Of a DNA stretch of 64,000 nucleotides, positions 50,337 through 59,586 are shown in pieces. The DNA is taken from positions 22,545-86,544 of the forward strand of contig JBBQWV010000017.1 of assembly GCA_038210275.1 (NCBI GenBank), read 5' to 3'. The stretch's first letter is position 1, and each line of letters begins with the position of its first letter. Below the pieces are notes generated by a model, which saw nothing but the letters and a program-made list of their open reading frames with translations, was not told the origin of the DNA and made no database searches. The translations under genes were made by a program, and so were the position numbers. This DNA comes from PALSA-1296 sp038210275. Lineage in GTDB: Bacteria > Bacteroidota > Ignavibacteria > Palsa-1295.

Positions 50337-50396
50337 TATCTAAACTGACCGCCCCACTTCATGTATCGTGTATTTACATCTTATAATTTATCAACC

Positions 50397-52238
50397 ATGA
50401 GACAATTCTTGTTATCACTTTTTCTTGTAGCATTCTTTGCAGCATCGCTTTCAACAGCGAATGCTCAGGTGCCGCGGACGTTCAGTTATCAGGGTGTTGT
50501 GATGGATGCCACCGGACATTTTATTACGGATGGTGCGCACAATATCCGCCTGAAACTCTATGATGCTTTTGGCGCACCGACGGAGATATACTCCGAAAAT
50601 CAACTTGGGGTAGTTTTCGTCAAAGGCTTATTCAATGTGATGATCGGCTCGGTGACTCCGATTCCGACAACGATAGCCTTTGATAGAGGATATTTCCTCG
50701 GTGTCTCGGTAGATGGTGGCGCAGAGATGGCACCTCGTACAGCACTATCAGCAGCGCCGTATGCAATCCATGCAATGGTAGCTGATCGCTTAGCTCCAGG
50801 TGCGGCGGGTGTTGTGACCTCAGTCAATACTCAAGACGGAGCAATCACGCTTCAAGGAGGCGGGGGCACGACAATCACCAATACAGGTGGAGCATTCACG
50901 ATTAGTTCATCGGGCGGCGGCGGAACAGGAATCCAGGGTGTGCAGAATGGTGATGCTTCGATAGCTGTGACCAATCCGAACGGTCCGACAGCAACCATTA
51001 GCGTTGCCAACAATGGTATCACTGCTGCGAAGATTTCCGCGAATGCTGTGGGAACAGCTTCAATTGTAGATGGTGCTGTAACTCCTGCAAAGCTTAATAT
51101 AGGAGGTTCTACCAACGGACAAATCCTGACTTCAAATGGAACATCTGCTTCATGGCAGAATGCAGTTGGCGGAGGTTTTGTACTTCCATTTACAAGCACT
51201 TTGAATTCCGCTAGTGATCTTTTCACTGCCAACAATGGCGGAGCTGGTTCAGCGATTGTCGGAATTCAAAGCTCTTTAACCAGTACCACCGAAGGAGTAT
51301 TAGGTCAGTCCAACTCGACTGCTGTTGGTGCGATGGGAGTTTATGGGCTTATTTCTTCAGCATCTCCGGGAGCAAATTCCATAGCGGTCAGAGGTGAGAA
51401 TAAAAGTACCACCAGCGATGGAATCGGAGTATGGGGATCTCAAGCCGGAACAGGATTGGGCGTTTATGGTACAACTCCTAATGGTATTGGAATCTATGGA
51501 AATGGGAGTAGCAGCGGAACCGGCGTTTACGGCACAAGTGATAAAGGCTACCCCGGATTGTTTGTTATCAATAATACTGCAAATACGAATAATGCATTAA
51601 CTGCCTCGACAGCAGGCACGGGTGGTGCAGGGTATTTTGAAGTGACAAATACTTCACCGACTGCTCCGGCGCTTGAAGTAAAAACTGCGAGCACGGCATC
51701 TACGACGTTAGGTATTTATAGCTTAGTGACCTCTTCGACAACGGGAGCGAGTAATGTTGCTGCGGCTATCGAAGGCGAGCATGCAGGTACCAATGGTGTC
51801 GGAAGCGGAGTATGGGGGAAGCACAACGGAACAGGGGCAGGAGTTTTCGGCAGTGTAAGCGGTAACGGCGGGTATGGGGTTTCTGCTAGTGCTTTCGGAG
51901 CTGGCTCTACTGCAATGCTCGCATCATATTCGGGGGGCGCTAATGCCGGTAACGTACTTGAACTTAACAACGGATATATCAAAGTTTCCGGAGCAAATAA
52001 GACGGCATACATCCATATCACAACTGCTAATAACGTCGCAGGAAATAAGACCACTTTAAATTATCCGGGTATGGCGGTGTCGGATATTCTCATTGTTACG
52101 CATAATTTTGTGGCTGTTTTTCTAAAAGGCGGCTACGGCGTAGCGTGGAACGGGAATGCCTGGACCATCTATAATGAGGACAACACGCTGAATATGCCGA
52201 TCAACGAGAAATTCAACATTCTCGTCATCAAACAATAA
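50397..52238 (+). CDS. Secreted tail-fibre-like repeat protein
   Basis: A 613-residue protein with a signal peptide (RQFLLSLFLVAFFAASLSTANAQ). The N-terminal domain (VPRTFSYQGVVMDATGHFI, NIRLKLYDAFGAP, LSAAPYAIHA) is common in secreted proteins of this group. A Gly/Ser/Thr/Asn-rich central region has tail-fibre-like repeats (GVYGTSDKGY, GVWGKHNGTG, GVFGSVSGNGGYGVSA). The C-terminal part is compact and unfamiliar. No T9SS tail and no phage genes nearby. Function is not known; an extracellular fibre or adhesin is possible. ATG 50397 is chosen for its signal peptide; an in-frame ATG lies at 50361. Confidence 0.75.
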   Translation: MRQFLLSLFLVAFFAASLSTANAQVPRTFSYQGVVMDATGHFITDGAHNIRLKLYDAFGAPTEIYSENQLGVVFVKGLFNVMIGSVTPIPTTIAFDRGYFLGVSVDGGAEMAPRTALSAAPYAIHAMVADRLAPGAAGVVTSVNTQDGAITLQGGGGTTITNTGGAFTISSSGGGGTGIQGVQNGDASIAVTNPNGPTATISVANNGITAAKISANAVGTASIVDGAVTPAKLNIGGSTNGQILTSNGTSASWQNAVGGGFVLPFTSTLNSASDLFTANNGGAGSAIVGIQSSLTSTTEGVLGQSNSTAVGAMGVYGLISSASPGANSIAVRGENKSTTSDGIGVWGSQAGTGLGVYGTTPNGIGIYGNGSSSGTGVYGTSDKGYPGLFVINNTANTNNALTASTAGTGGAGYFEVTNTSPTAPALEVKTASTASTTLGIYSLVTSSTTGASNVAAAIEGEHAGTNGVGSGVWGKHNGTGAGVFGSVSGNGGYGVSASAFGAGSTAMLASYSGGANAGNVLELNNGYIKVSGANKTAYIHITTANNVAGNKTTLNYPGMAVSDILIVTHNFVAVFLKGGYGVAWNGNAWTIYNEDNTLNMPINEKFNILVIKQ

Positions 52239-52268
52239 AAATTCATCCGTCAGAGAGTGTTCATTCTA

Positions 52269-52300
52269 AAAATGGGCAGGCAAATTGCCTGCCCATTTTC
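52269..52300 (+). terminator. Terminator of the tail-fibre-like gene
   Basis: Stem AAAATGGGCAGGCAA (52269-52283) pairs perfectly with TTGCCTGCCCATTTT (52285-52299). It lies 31 nt after the stop codon. Confidence 0.9.
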
Positions 52301-52493
52301 CTTCCATTCTAATATCCATTAGGTAAAGTCAGTAAGCATATCAAATCAGGTCACTTATCCTTGCCCTATTATGAATGATTATTCATTATTAATTCCGCAT
52401 TACCACTGTAACATCTGCTCTTTTTTTCCGTTATATTAGACAAGTTTTCATAGGAAAACACTCCCAACATTAAGACACAACACAACTCAAAGG
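52301..52493 (+). ncRNA. Possible small RNA transcript region
   Basis: About 190 nt without a gene, followed by a second strong terminator (52494-52533) although the upstream gene already has its own. TTATATTAG near 52428-52436 could be a -10/-7 element. The simplest reading is a short independent RNA of 60-100 nt. There is no known family resemblance; it could equally be a dead end of the terminator. Confidence 0.3.
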
Positions 52494-52533
52494 AGCTTCG
52501 GATACATTGGTCTCACCATCCGGGGCTTTTTTA
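52494..52533 (+). terminator. Orphan terminator
   Basis: Stem AGCTTCGGAT / ATCCGGGGCT, ten pairs including two GU, with a 14-nt loop that contains its own GGT/ACC, followed by six T. No gene directly precedes it on the plus strand. Confidence 0.75.
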
Positions 52534-52560
52534 TTATTCCAAGTTTAGGGCATAAAAAAA

Positions 52561-52584
52561 AGCGGGCTTAGCCCGCTTTTTTTT
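52561..52584 (-). terminator. Bidirectional terminator after the M16 genes
   Basis: Stem AGCGGGC / GCCCGCT with a 3-nt loop, flanked by A residues on the left and T residues on the right, so it works for both strands. It ends the minus-strand M16 operon 22 nt after its last stop. Confidence 0.88.
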
Positions 52585-52605
52585 ATAGGATCTGATCACT
52601 AAAGT

Positions 52606-54687
52606 TTATTTCTTCAAGAACAGCTTCTCATCAACTGTTATATTATGCTTGATCGATGAAACCTGAAGCGACATATCAGCAGCGCCATGAGTTTCTTCAT
52701 GGAATGGATAGGGAATTCCGTCAACAGGACGGAAATCGCTATAATCAGAAGTCAAAGGTTCATCGCCGCTAAGGAATGATTTTCTGACAATATATCCATT
52801 TTCCTTGCTGATGTACCATTTCTCGTGTTCGATATTGCCTTTGGTAACATCGAGCACATAAGCTTCTCCTGCCGGAGTATTTCCGACTCCGAGAAGTTTC
52901 ACCGTGTTGCCTTGATCTTGAAGATGCAATGCGTCATTAAAGATCGTCCTTGCCAGCTCAAATTTTTCGTCAGGATTGACGACACCATTACCGCCGGGAT
53001 AGTATTGATAGATATGATGTCCGTCGTTACGGGATTCCATAACCATCGGAGCACCAAAATCCATCTTTTCATACTTCTTATTCGGAGCTGCTTCAATAGT
53101 GATTAGTGATGCCTTATGACTATCACCTGTTAGGCTTAAATTTCTTTCGCCTTCAGTTTGACGCGAAGTGATTTTTTCAAGCGCCGGTTTATTGAGTCCT
53201 TTATACATCAATTGCAATACCTGATCAAGAGTCATCGCACTCGGAGCCAACTTTTCTTCTAAGAATTTAACAGGTTGTAAGTCGAGATCATAGACGTTTA
53301 CTTTTCCGAAGCGTTCAAGTTTTGCTTTTACTTGAGAAGCATCACCGATAACGATGATATTCAGATCATTGGGGGAATACACTTGCTGACCAACTTGCTG
53401 CAAATCTTGGGCAGAAAAACCAGAGATACGGGTCGCATACGTTGAATAGTAATCTCTCGGCAAGCCATATTCCAGAATGGAAAGAGCTTTAGCGCTGGTG
53501 AGCTGCGGATTCGCAAGATCCATTAAATATTTTCCGGTGATAAGTCCTTTTGCAAAGTCCAGTTCTTGTGCAGGAACCTGCTCCGAAGATAGACGGCGAT
53601 ACTCCAGGAGCATTTGGTCAAGAGCCGAATCGGTTACTGCATTGCGTACTTCGGCAACTGCAACAAAAATTCCGCGGTCGAGCGACGTGGTGAGTGAACC
53701 GCCCGGAGTATAAGTATATCCATGCTTCTCACGAATATTTTGGAACAGGCGGTTCTGAAAACCGATCGTTCCGTTTCCGGCAAAGATCGACATCAGTAAA
53801 CTTGCCTTATCGAAACTCGGATTAGTCGCGGCTAAACCAAGTTTTTGTAAACGAATAGATGATTGAACTGAGGATGGACGATTGACAAGCGAGATCGTCA
53901 TTCCATGAGTTTCATTAAGTGGAGGGTAGATAGGCTGCACTCGTGCGCCTTTTTTCCAATCGCCAAAATACTTTTCGAGCATTGGCATGATCTCTTTTTC
54001 TGTGACATCGCCAACGACGGCGATGATCGCATTATCAGCACAGAAATTTACTCCATGCCAATCTTTCAACATTTCTGTAGTTAACTTCCCGACAGTTTCT
54101 TCTGTGATGATCTCTCCATAAGGATGCAAGCCATAAGTAAGCTTACGACCCATTTTTCTGCCGAGTTCGCCGGGTGATTGCTTCGCAGCTTTAAGACCCG
54201 AAAGAGTTCTTGAAGCATACTTATCAAATTCATCTTTCGGAAACGATGGATTTTTTATAACGTCTGAATAGATAGGAAGGACATCATTCAAATCCTTCTT
54301 CATACAATTGATGGAGACATTGATGTCATCAACGCTTGATCCTGCGCCGATCTCTGCTCCGTAGAAATCGAGTTTTTTTGCAATATCATCGGCGCTTCTG
54401 GTCTTCGTGCCTTTTTCAAGCAATGCCGAAACTGTCGAAGCAGCTCCGACGGATTGTCTATCCTGTGCGTTGCCGCTGAGGATCAGCGTACGGAAGAATA
54501 CAATCGGCTGCTTATGATTTTCGACAATAACCACGCGAAGTCCGTTCTTCAGTTTTGTTTCGGTGAACGGAGGAAAAGCAGATTTCGGAACAGGTCCAGC
54601 AGCAGGTTTCTGCGAACGATCTACTTGAGCAATACTTGCACTAACAAATGCAAGCATCAAAAGGAATAGGATTGAAAGTTTTTTCAT
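52606..54687 (-). CDS. M16-family peptidase homologue, inactive subunit, with LolA-like C-terminal domain
   Basis: A 693-residue periplasmic protein. Signal peptide KKLSILFLLMLAFVSASIA; the ATG at 54687 is preferred over an upstream start at 54771. Residues 40-470 are two M16 (insulinase-like) halves. Where HxxEH is expected it has S84 and S87-A88 (AASTVSALLEKGT), so it cannot bind zinc. This is the usual inactive partner. Residues about 480-693 resemble an outer-membrane lipoprotein-sorting (LolA-like) domain (YVLDVTKGNIEHEKWYIS, FRPVDGIPYPFHEE). It is 40 nt downstream of the active partner gene. Confidence 0.88.
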   Translation of the reverse strand: MKKLSILFLLMLAFVSASIAQVDRSQKPAAGPVPKSAFPPFTETKLKNGLRVVIVENHKQPIVFFRTLILSGNAQDRQSVGAASTVSALLEKGTKTRSADDIAKKLDFYGAEIGAGSSVDDINVSINCMKKDLNDVLPIYSDVIKNPSFPKDEFDKYASRTLSGLKAAKQSPGELGRKMGRKLTYGLHPYGEIITEETVGKLTTEMLKDWHGVNFCADNAIIAVVGDVTEKEIMPMLEKYFGDWKKGARVQPIYPPLNETHGMTISLVNRPSSVQSSIRLQKLGLAATNPSFDKASLLMSIFAGNGTIGFQNRLFQNIREKHGYTYTPGGSLTTSLDRGIFVAVAEVRNAVTDSALDQMLLEYRRLSSEQVPAQELDFAKGLITGKYLMDLANPQLTSAKALSILEYGLPRDYYSTYATRISGFSAQDLQQVGQQVYSPNDLNIIVIGDASQVKAKLERFGKVNVYDLDLQPVKFLEEKLAPSAMTLDQVLQLMYKGLNKPALEKITSRQTEGERNLSLTGDSHKASLITIEAAPNKKYEKMDFGAPMVMESRNDGHHIYQYYPGGNGVVNPDEKFELARTIFNDALHLQDQGNTVKLLGVGNTPAGEAYVLDVTKGNIEHEKWYISKENGYIVRKSFLSGDEPLTSDYSDFRPVDGIPYPFHEETHGAADMSLQVSSIKHNITVDEKLFLKK

Positions 54688-54727
54688 AGAATTCAGATCG
54701 AATAAAATTTTTGAAATAATAATGTAA

Positions 54728-56056
54728 TTATTGGGTTTTCGGAACGGTATAGACAATAACCGATCTCGCATTCACCGTTAAATATTTTTTTGCCACTCTC
54801 TGAATATCCTGTTTTGTAACAGCAAGGTAGCGGTCAAGCTCACTATTGTATCTCTTTGTATCATGGAAGAGAGTGTATTCATGGGAAAGCTGGAATGCAA
54901 CATTTCCGGTATTAGCAGCTTGTTCGATAATATCTTTTGTCGTCTGATTTCGAACTTTCTGAAATTCTTCATCACTAATACCATCTTTTTGGATCTTCGA
55001 GATCTCATCATCCATCGCTGCGCGAACTTTGCTGATCTCAATTCCTGCTTTTGCAGTTGCAAGCATTCCGAAGACGCCATCTTTTTCTAATGAGAGAACG
55101 ATCGGGCTGATATTGACAACAAGTTGATCTTTTTCCTGCAATCGTTTGACAAGACGTGAACTGTTGCCTTGAGCAAGTACGTTCGTCAACAAGTCAAGAG
55201 CATACTGATCTTTATCACCTTCAGGAACCGTGCGCCATGCGTAAGCAACGGCAGGAAGGGGAGTGATCTTTTCATCTACTTCCGTATAACGCTCTGAAGT
55301 TTGCGGTGTCTCTGCGGTATAATTGCGAACGATGTCCGCTCCTCTTGGGATAGAACCGAAATAATCATTCACAGCTTTTTTTGCATCGGCTGTTTCGAAA
55401 TCTCCGGCTACGACGAGACAAGCATTATTCGGTACGTAATAGGTATGATAGAAATCTTGAAATTCCTGAATGGTCGCTTGATCAATATACTGTGCTTGTC
55501 CAATTGGCGTCCAGCTATATTGTGAAGTCTTGAACACCGACTCCATCATTTTCGGAAAGAATGTGCCGTACGGTTGGTTATCATAACGGTTGCGTTTTTC
55601 TTCTTTAACAACCTGCCTCTGGGTTTCAACGCCCGCAGCATCAACATGTAGGAAGTGCATACGTTCTGATTCTCCCCAAAGAGCTAAACGAAGATAATTC
55701 GTAGGTACATCTTCATTATAGAATGTTCTATCGAGCGATGTATGGGCATTCAACTGGCCACCCACTGCCTCGATATTTTTGCCGTATGATCCGCGCGGAA
55801 TATTATCAGTAGATTCGAACATGAGATGTTCGAAAAAATGTGCAAATCCTGTGCGGTCAGATCGTTCATTCTTCGAACCAACGTGATAATACACACGAGT
55901 CGAAACGACAGGTGCAGAATGCTCGGGGTAAAGAATGACGTGTAATCCGTTCGGAAGGTCATACTCTTCGAACTTGACAGGCTTCATACCCTGCGCCTGC
56001 GATGAGCCGGCAACAAAAGTAGTGAGTAAAAGTAGAAATACCGTTGTTTTTTTCAT
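54728..56056 (-). CDS. M16-family zinc metallopeptidase, active subunit
   Basis: A 442-residue periplasmic peptidase with a signal peptide (KKTTVFLLLLTTFVAGSSQA). The zinc motif HFFEH is at residues 73-77 and the third ligand Glu is near 153 (VVKEEKRNRY). The order GLHVILYPEHSAPVVS, GFAHFFEHLMFEST, NAHTSLDRTFYNEDVP is typical of pitrilysin/MPP-like enzymes. It works with the inactive partner encoded downstream, as in the mitochondrial processing peptidase pair. Probable roles are peptide clearance or processing in the periplasm. Confidence 0.93.
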   Translation of the reverse strand: MKKTTVFLLLLTTFVAGSSQAQGMKPVKFEEYDLPNGLHVILYPEHSAPVVSTRVYYHVGSKNERSDRTGFAHFFEHLMFESTDNIPRGSYGKNIEAVGGQLNAHTSLDRTFYNEDVPTNYLRLALWGESERMHFLHVDAAGVETQRQVVKEEKRNRYDNQPYGTFFPKMMESVFKTSQYSWTPIGQAQYIDQATIQEFQDFYHTYYVPNNACLVVAGDFETADAKKAVNDYFGSIPRGADIVRNYTAETPQTSERYTEVDEKITPLPAVAYAWRTVPEGDKDQYALDLLTNVLAQGNSSRLVKRLQEKDQLVVNISPIVLSLEKDGVFGMLATAKAGIEISKVRAAMDDEISKIQKDGISDEEFQKVRNQTTKDIIEQAANTGNVAFQLSHEYTLFHDTKRYNSELDRYLAVTKQDIQRVAKKYLTVNARSVIVYTVPKTQ

Positions 56057-56155
56057 AGAAAACTAAGATGATGAATTTAAATCTACCAGGCTATGGTATA
56101 GCCGTTTCTTAACGGATTTTAAGGGAGAAGGTTTCAAGAGAATTAGTACCAGAAC

Positions 56156-57352
56156 CTATCCATTCCCAATTGCAGAAAGCGGCACAAGATTCGGTATGCT
56201 CGGCATGATGACATTCGCATCAACGCTCTGATGCAATCTTTCCGAATTCAGAACTGAAGCCGGATATTCACCTTCTTTGAATTCGGCATACGTATTGTAA
56301 AGCGTATCTCGTTCGACTGGTGTGAAACCTGCATCGCGGATAAGATCAACCATTTCTTTGACCGTTGTTGTATGCACAAAATTTGCTGAGGCATGGACGT
56401 TCTCTTCTTCAAGTGTTCCGCCGAAATCATCTGCGCCGAAATGCAAAGCCATCTGTCCCGTCTTTTTTCCTTCAGAAAACCAACTTGCTTGAATGTGCGG
56501 AAAGTTATCGAGATAAATTCTTGAGAAGGCGATCATCTGCAAATATCTTGTGCTTGAAGCATAGGTGCTGATGATCTTTTCAAGAGGAGTATTGCCGGGC
56601 TTGAAGCTCCAGGGAATAAATGCAGTGAAGCCGTGATACTCATCCTGAAGTTGGCGCGTCTTTTCGAAATGCTCTACAAGATCTTCATCGGTTTCCAGAT
56701 GCCCGTACATCATCGTTGATGTAGTCTTGAATCCAAGCTTATGCGCTTCGCGCATGACGTTATACCAATCTTCGCTTGTTCCTTTTTTGCTTGATATCTT
56801 TTTCTTCACTCTATCAGAAAGAACTTCTGCTCCGCCGCCGGGAATTGAGTTAAGCCCAGCTTCTTTTAATTTTTGCAAAACTTCAGGAATCGAAAGTCCG
56901 GAAACATTACTCATTCCAATAATTTCACTCGTCGAAAAGAAATGCGGATGAATACCTGGGACTTCGGCTCGAGTGCGACGAATCATCTCTGTATAATACT
57001 CAAGTGGCAACGCAGGATTTACTCCGCCTTGCAAGAGAACTGTACGAACTCCGCGAGACTCTGCTTTTTTAAAGCGGACGATCATTTCATCAACGGTATA
57101 GGTATAAGCATCAGCATCGCCTTCATGACGGTAAAAAGCGCAGAAGATGCAATCGACATTGCAAATGTTGGTGTAGTTCGGATTCGAATCAATAACGAAC
57201 GTCACTTTCGCTGCGGGGTTGTGCTGATAACGACGGTGCTCTGCCATCTCAGCAAGATCAAGCAACGAACCGTTTTGCAATAGGAATAGACCTTCCTCAG
57301 GAGTGAGACGGTCGTTAGCGAAAACTTTCGATTTGATTGATTTAATTTGCAT
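56156..57352 (-). CDS. mqnC: Cyclic dehypoxanthinyl futalosine synthase
   Basis: A 398-residue radical SAM enzyme of the futalosine menaquinone pathway. It converts dehypoxanthine futalosine to its cyclic form. The iron-sulfur motif CNVDCIFC has Cys64, Cys68 and Cys71. Further signs are TVLLQGGVNP, EIIGMSN, GLNSIPGGGAEVLSDRV, MMYGHLETDED and ASWFSEGKKTGQMALHFGADDFGGTLEEE (in parts). It lies 57 nt downstream of the mqnE-mqnA gene in the same direction, separated only by a half hairpin element. Confidence 0.93.
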   Translation of the reverse strand: MQIKSIKSKVFANDRLTPEEGLFLLQNGSLLDLAEMAEHRRYQHNPAAKVTFVIDSNPNYTNICNVDCIFCAFYRHEGDADAYTYTVDEMIVRFKKAESRGVRTVLLQGGVNPALPLEYYTEMIRRTRAEVPGIHPHFFSTSEIIGMSNVSGLSIPEVLQKLKEAGLNSIPGGGAEVLSDRVKKKISSKKGTSEDWYNVMREAHKLGFKTTSTMMYGHLETDEDLVEHFEKTRQLQDEYHGFTAFIPWSFKPGNTPLEKIISTYASSTRYLQMIAFSRIYLDNFPHIQASWFSEGKKTGQMALHFGADDFGGTLEEENVHASANFVHTTTVKEMVDLIRDAGFTPVERDTLYNTYAEFKEGEYPASVLNSERLHQSVDANVIMPSIPNLVPLSAIGNG

Positions 57353-57363
57353 TGTCTTATCTA

Positions 57364-57409
57364 TGTCATCGCGAGGAGGGCTTCAGCCCGACGTCGCGAT
57401 CTAAAATAT
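57364..57409. repeat. Dispersed hairpin element, family 1, half copy
   Basis: One arm (TGTCATCGCGAGGAGG through CGCGATCTAAAATATT) lies between mqnC and the stop codon of the mqnE-mqnA gene and ends directly at that stop. The partner arm is absent. Confidence 0.8.
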
Positions 57410-59296
57410 TTAATCCTGTAGCACTGCCTGTTCCTTCAAGAACTCATCTATCGCTGATTTCTCTGATGCTCCGAGTTTATACGTGAAGGCATTCAGATAC
57501 ATGAATAGATCCTCTTTTGTCAAGCCAAGTTTCTTCGCGTGTTCTCTGCCTAATTCATCGTAATGTCCCTTGCTTTTTGCGATTGAAGTTTCAAGAGCAT
57601 TAATAATTGCTTGCTTATGTAAAGTTGGGATTGAATTCCTCACAGCCCATACAGCAAAGACAAAAGGTTGTTTCTTCCAGTCATACCATTCTTCAGCAAG
57701 ATCATAAACATTTAAGAAAGATGCAAGCCCGACTTTCCAACGTCGTAAAGCCTCATCTCCGATCAGAAGCACAGCATCGAATTTATTATATTCATTTTGT
57801 CCGCTTGTCAGATGTAATCTTTCGAATGTTACATTCTTTACGCCGTATTTATTCTCAAGAAGAACGCGGAGAAGTTCTACGCTTGTCGAACTCTCTGCCG
57901 TAATGCCAATAGTTTTTCCGGAAAGATTTTTCCAATCGTGATGCGAATAAAGTAAAACGGAATATGCTTTACCCGTTACGGCAACTCCGTAATCCAGCAT
58001 TTCGAAATCATCCTGATTTGTTACGTAATCCAGAAGCGACATCGGACCTGCATCCACTTTTCCTTCTTGAGCAAATTTTCCAAATACTCTTGGCACGAGT
58101 GGAGAAAGTTTTAACTCTGCAATATCTGTTTCGTAATTCGCATAGAAGGGTACTGAATTCAGATATGGCATCTTGCTCACAACCGTCTCGCCTTCAGCAG
58201 GATAGATATGCAATGGATTATACCATACATCGCGCTCGATCGGTACTTTACCTGCTTCGTGAATGATAGAAATAATTTTTTCTTTTGCAAGTTGCATTGG
58301 GCTTGTTGCGCCCGCATCATGGGCTATGCGCTCGGTTCCGACTGTGCCATCCATATCATCGGCTCCGAAGTTCAATGCGATCGCAGCAACTTCCGCTGTC
58401 AGCATCACCCAGTATGCTTTGATATGCTGAATATTATCGAGCATCAAGCGGCTGATCGCAATAGTTTTTAAGTCATCTATCGCGCTCGTAAAATTATTTT
58501 TTGTTTTGATGCCCGTATCACCCGGTTGGAAGGCAAGCGGAATAAACGTCATGAAGCCGCCTGTTTCATCTTGTACGTCACGCGTTTTGATCATGTGCAC
58601 AATGCGCTCTTCATACGTTTCGACATGACCGTAAAGCATGGTTACGTTCGATTGAATACCCATACGATGCGCGATCCGGTGCACCTCGAACCACGTCTTC
58701 GCACCGATCTTTTGATTGAAAATAAGTTTGCGGACTCGCTCGGAAAAAACTTCTGCTCCGCCGCCCGGCATTGTCCGAAGTCCTGCATCTTTTAACTCGC
58801 GCAGAACCTCTTCGTGAGTCTTCTTGAATTTCTTTGCAAAAAAATCTATTTCCACTGCGGTGAATGCCTTGACATCAATAAGAGGGTAGGCTTCTTTAAT
58901 ACGTCGCACCATATCCACATAGAACTGCCACTCCCAATCGGGATGCAAACCCATTGTTATATGTACTTCGCGAATATCGGGATTGAGCTTTGCGATCATC
59001 TCTTCGATTGTCATCTCATACGCTTCTGCTGAACCTTGCTTGACTGCGAAGTCGCAAAACTTACACGAGAGGACGCAGATATTTGTCGGCTCGAACTTTT
59101 GATTAAGGACAAAATACACCGTATCGCCGGATTTTTCATGCGATACTTCATTCGCCATGCGCCCCAAGCCGATAAGGTCATTGGAAGCATACATTGCAAG
59201 TCCATCTTCAAGTGAAAGGCGGATCCCTGAGCGGACTTTATCCCAAATAGCAACAAGCGCCGGATCGCGGAACGTTAAATTCTTGGTAGTAAGCAT
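57410..59296 (-). CDS. mqnE-mqnA: Aminofutalosine synthase - chorismate dehydratase fusion
   Basis: A 628-residue protein joining two consecutive enzymes of the futalosine menaquinone pathway. Residues 1-365 are MqnE, a radical SAM enzyme (Cys74, Cys78, Cys81 in CVLSCKFC; GLRTMPGGGAEVFSERV; MLYGHVETYEE; ALNFGADDMDGTVG). Residues about 372-628 are MqnA (PYLNSVPF at 377-384; GKVDAGPMSLLDY; YGVAVTGKAYSVLLYS; IGITAESSTSVELLR). MqnA makes 3-enolpyruvoyl-benzoate from chorismate, which MqnE then joins to SAM. Usually these are separate genes. The reading frame is continuous with no stop between domains. An MqnD-like domain is an alternative for the second half, but the PYLNSVPF start favours MqnA. 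Confidence 0.88.
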   Translation of the reverse strand: MLTTKNLTFRDPALVAIWDKVRSGIRLSLEDGLAMYASNDLIGLGRMANEVSHEKSGDTVYFVLNQKFEPTNICVLSCKFCDFAVKQGSAEAYEMTIEEMIAKLNPDIREVHITMGLHPDWEWQFYVDMVRRIKEAYPLIDVKAFTAVEIDFFAKKFKKTHEEVLRELKDAGLRTMPGGGAEVFSERVRKLIFNQKIGAKTWFEVHRIAHRMGIQSNVTMLYGHVETYEERIVHMIKTRDVQDETGGFMTFIPLAFQPGDTGIKTKNNFTSAIDDLKTIAISRLMLDNIQHIKAYWVMLTAEVAAIALNFGADDMDGTVGTERIAHDAGATSPMQLAKEKIISIIHEAGKVPIERDVWYNPLHIYPAEGETVVSKMPYLNSVPFYANYETDIAELKLSPLVPRVFGKFAQEGKVDAGPMSLLDYVTNQDDFEMLDYGVAVTGKAYSVLLYSHHDWKNLSGKTIGITAESSTSVELLRVLLENKYGVKNVTFERLHLTSGQNEYNKFDAVLLIGDEALRRWKVGLASFLNVYDLAEEWYDWKKQPFVFAVWAVRNSIPTLHKQAIINALETSIAKSKGHYDELGREHAKKLGLTKEDLFMYLNAFTYKLGASEKSAIDEFLKEQAVLQD

Positions 59297-59400
59297 TAAT
59301 AGCTATGGCAACAATACTGAAGACACCAAAACAGAATTGAAGGAGGATTCAATCCGAGAGGATGAAAAAGACACTTGTATTTTAAGAAATCTTTCAAGAG

Positions 59401-59524
59401 TGTCATCGCGAGGAGTTCGCTTGCGAACGACGTGGCGATCTAAAAATTTTAATTTACTGCAATGTTTAAGTCTTTAGATTGTCACTTCGGGCTCAATGCG
59501 CGGTGGCGGACCTGTCACAATGAC
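59401..59524. repeat. Dispersed hairpin element, family 1, full copy
   Basis: TGTCATCGCGAGG at the left, CACAATGACA at the right; inner arms CGTGGCGATCTAAAAA and CTTTAGATTGTCAC are partly complementary. The right arm carries a GGGCTCAATGCGCGG variation, so this copy is diverged. Confidence 0.78.
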
Positions 59525-59586
59525 ACTTCTATAAATGGAACCCAAAGCAATGGAATTTGATTGTTCCCAACATATTGAATATTACT

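Noticed and set aside
50397..52238. Prophage tail fibre
   Set aside because: It has a signal peptide and no phage genes are near; such secreted proteins occur in this group of bacteria.
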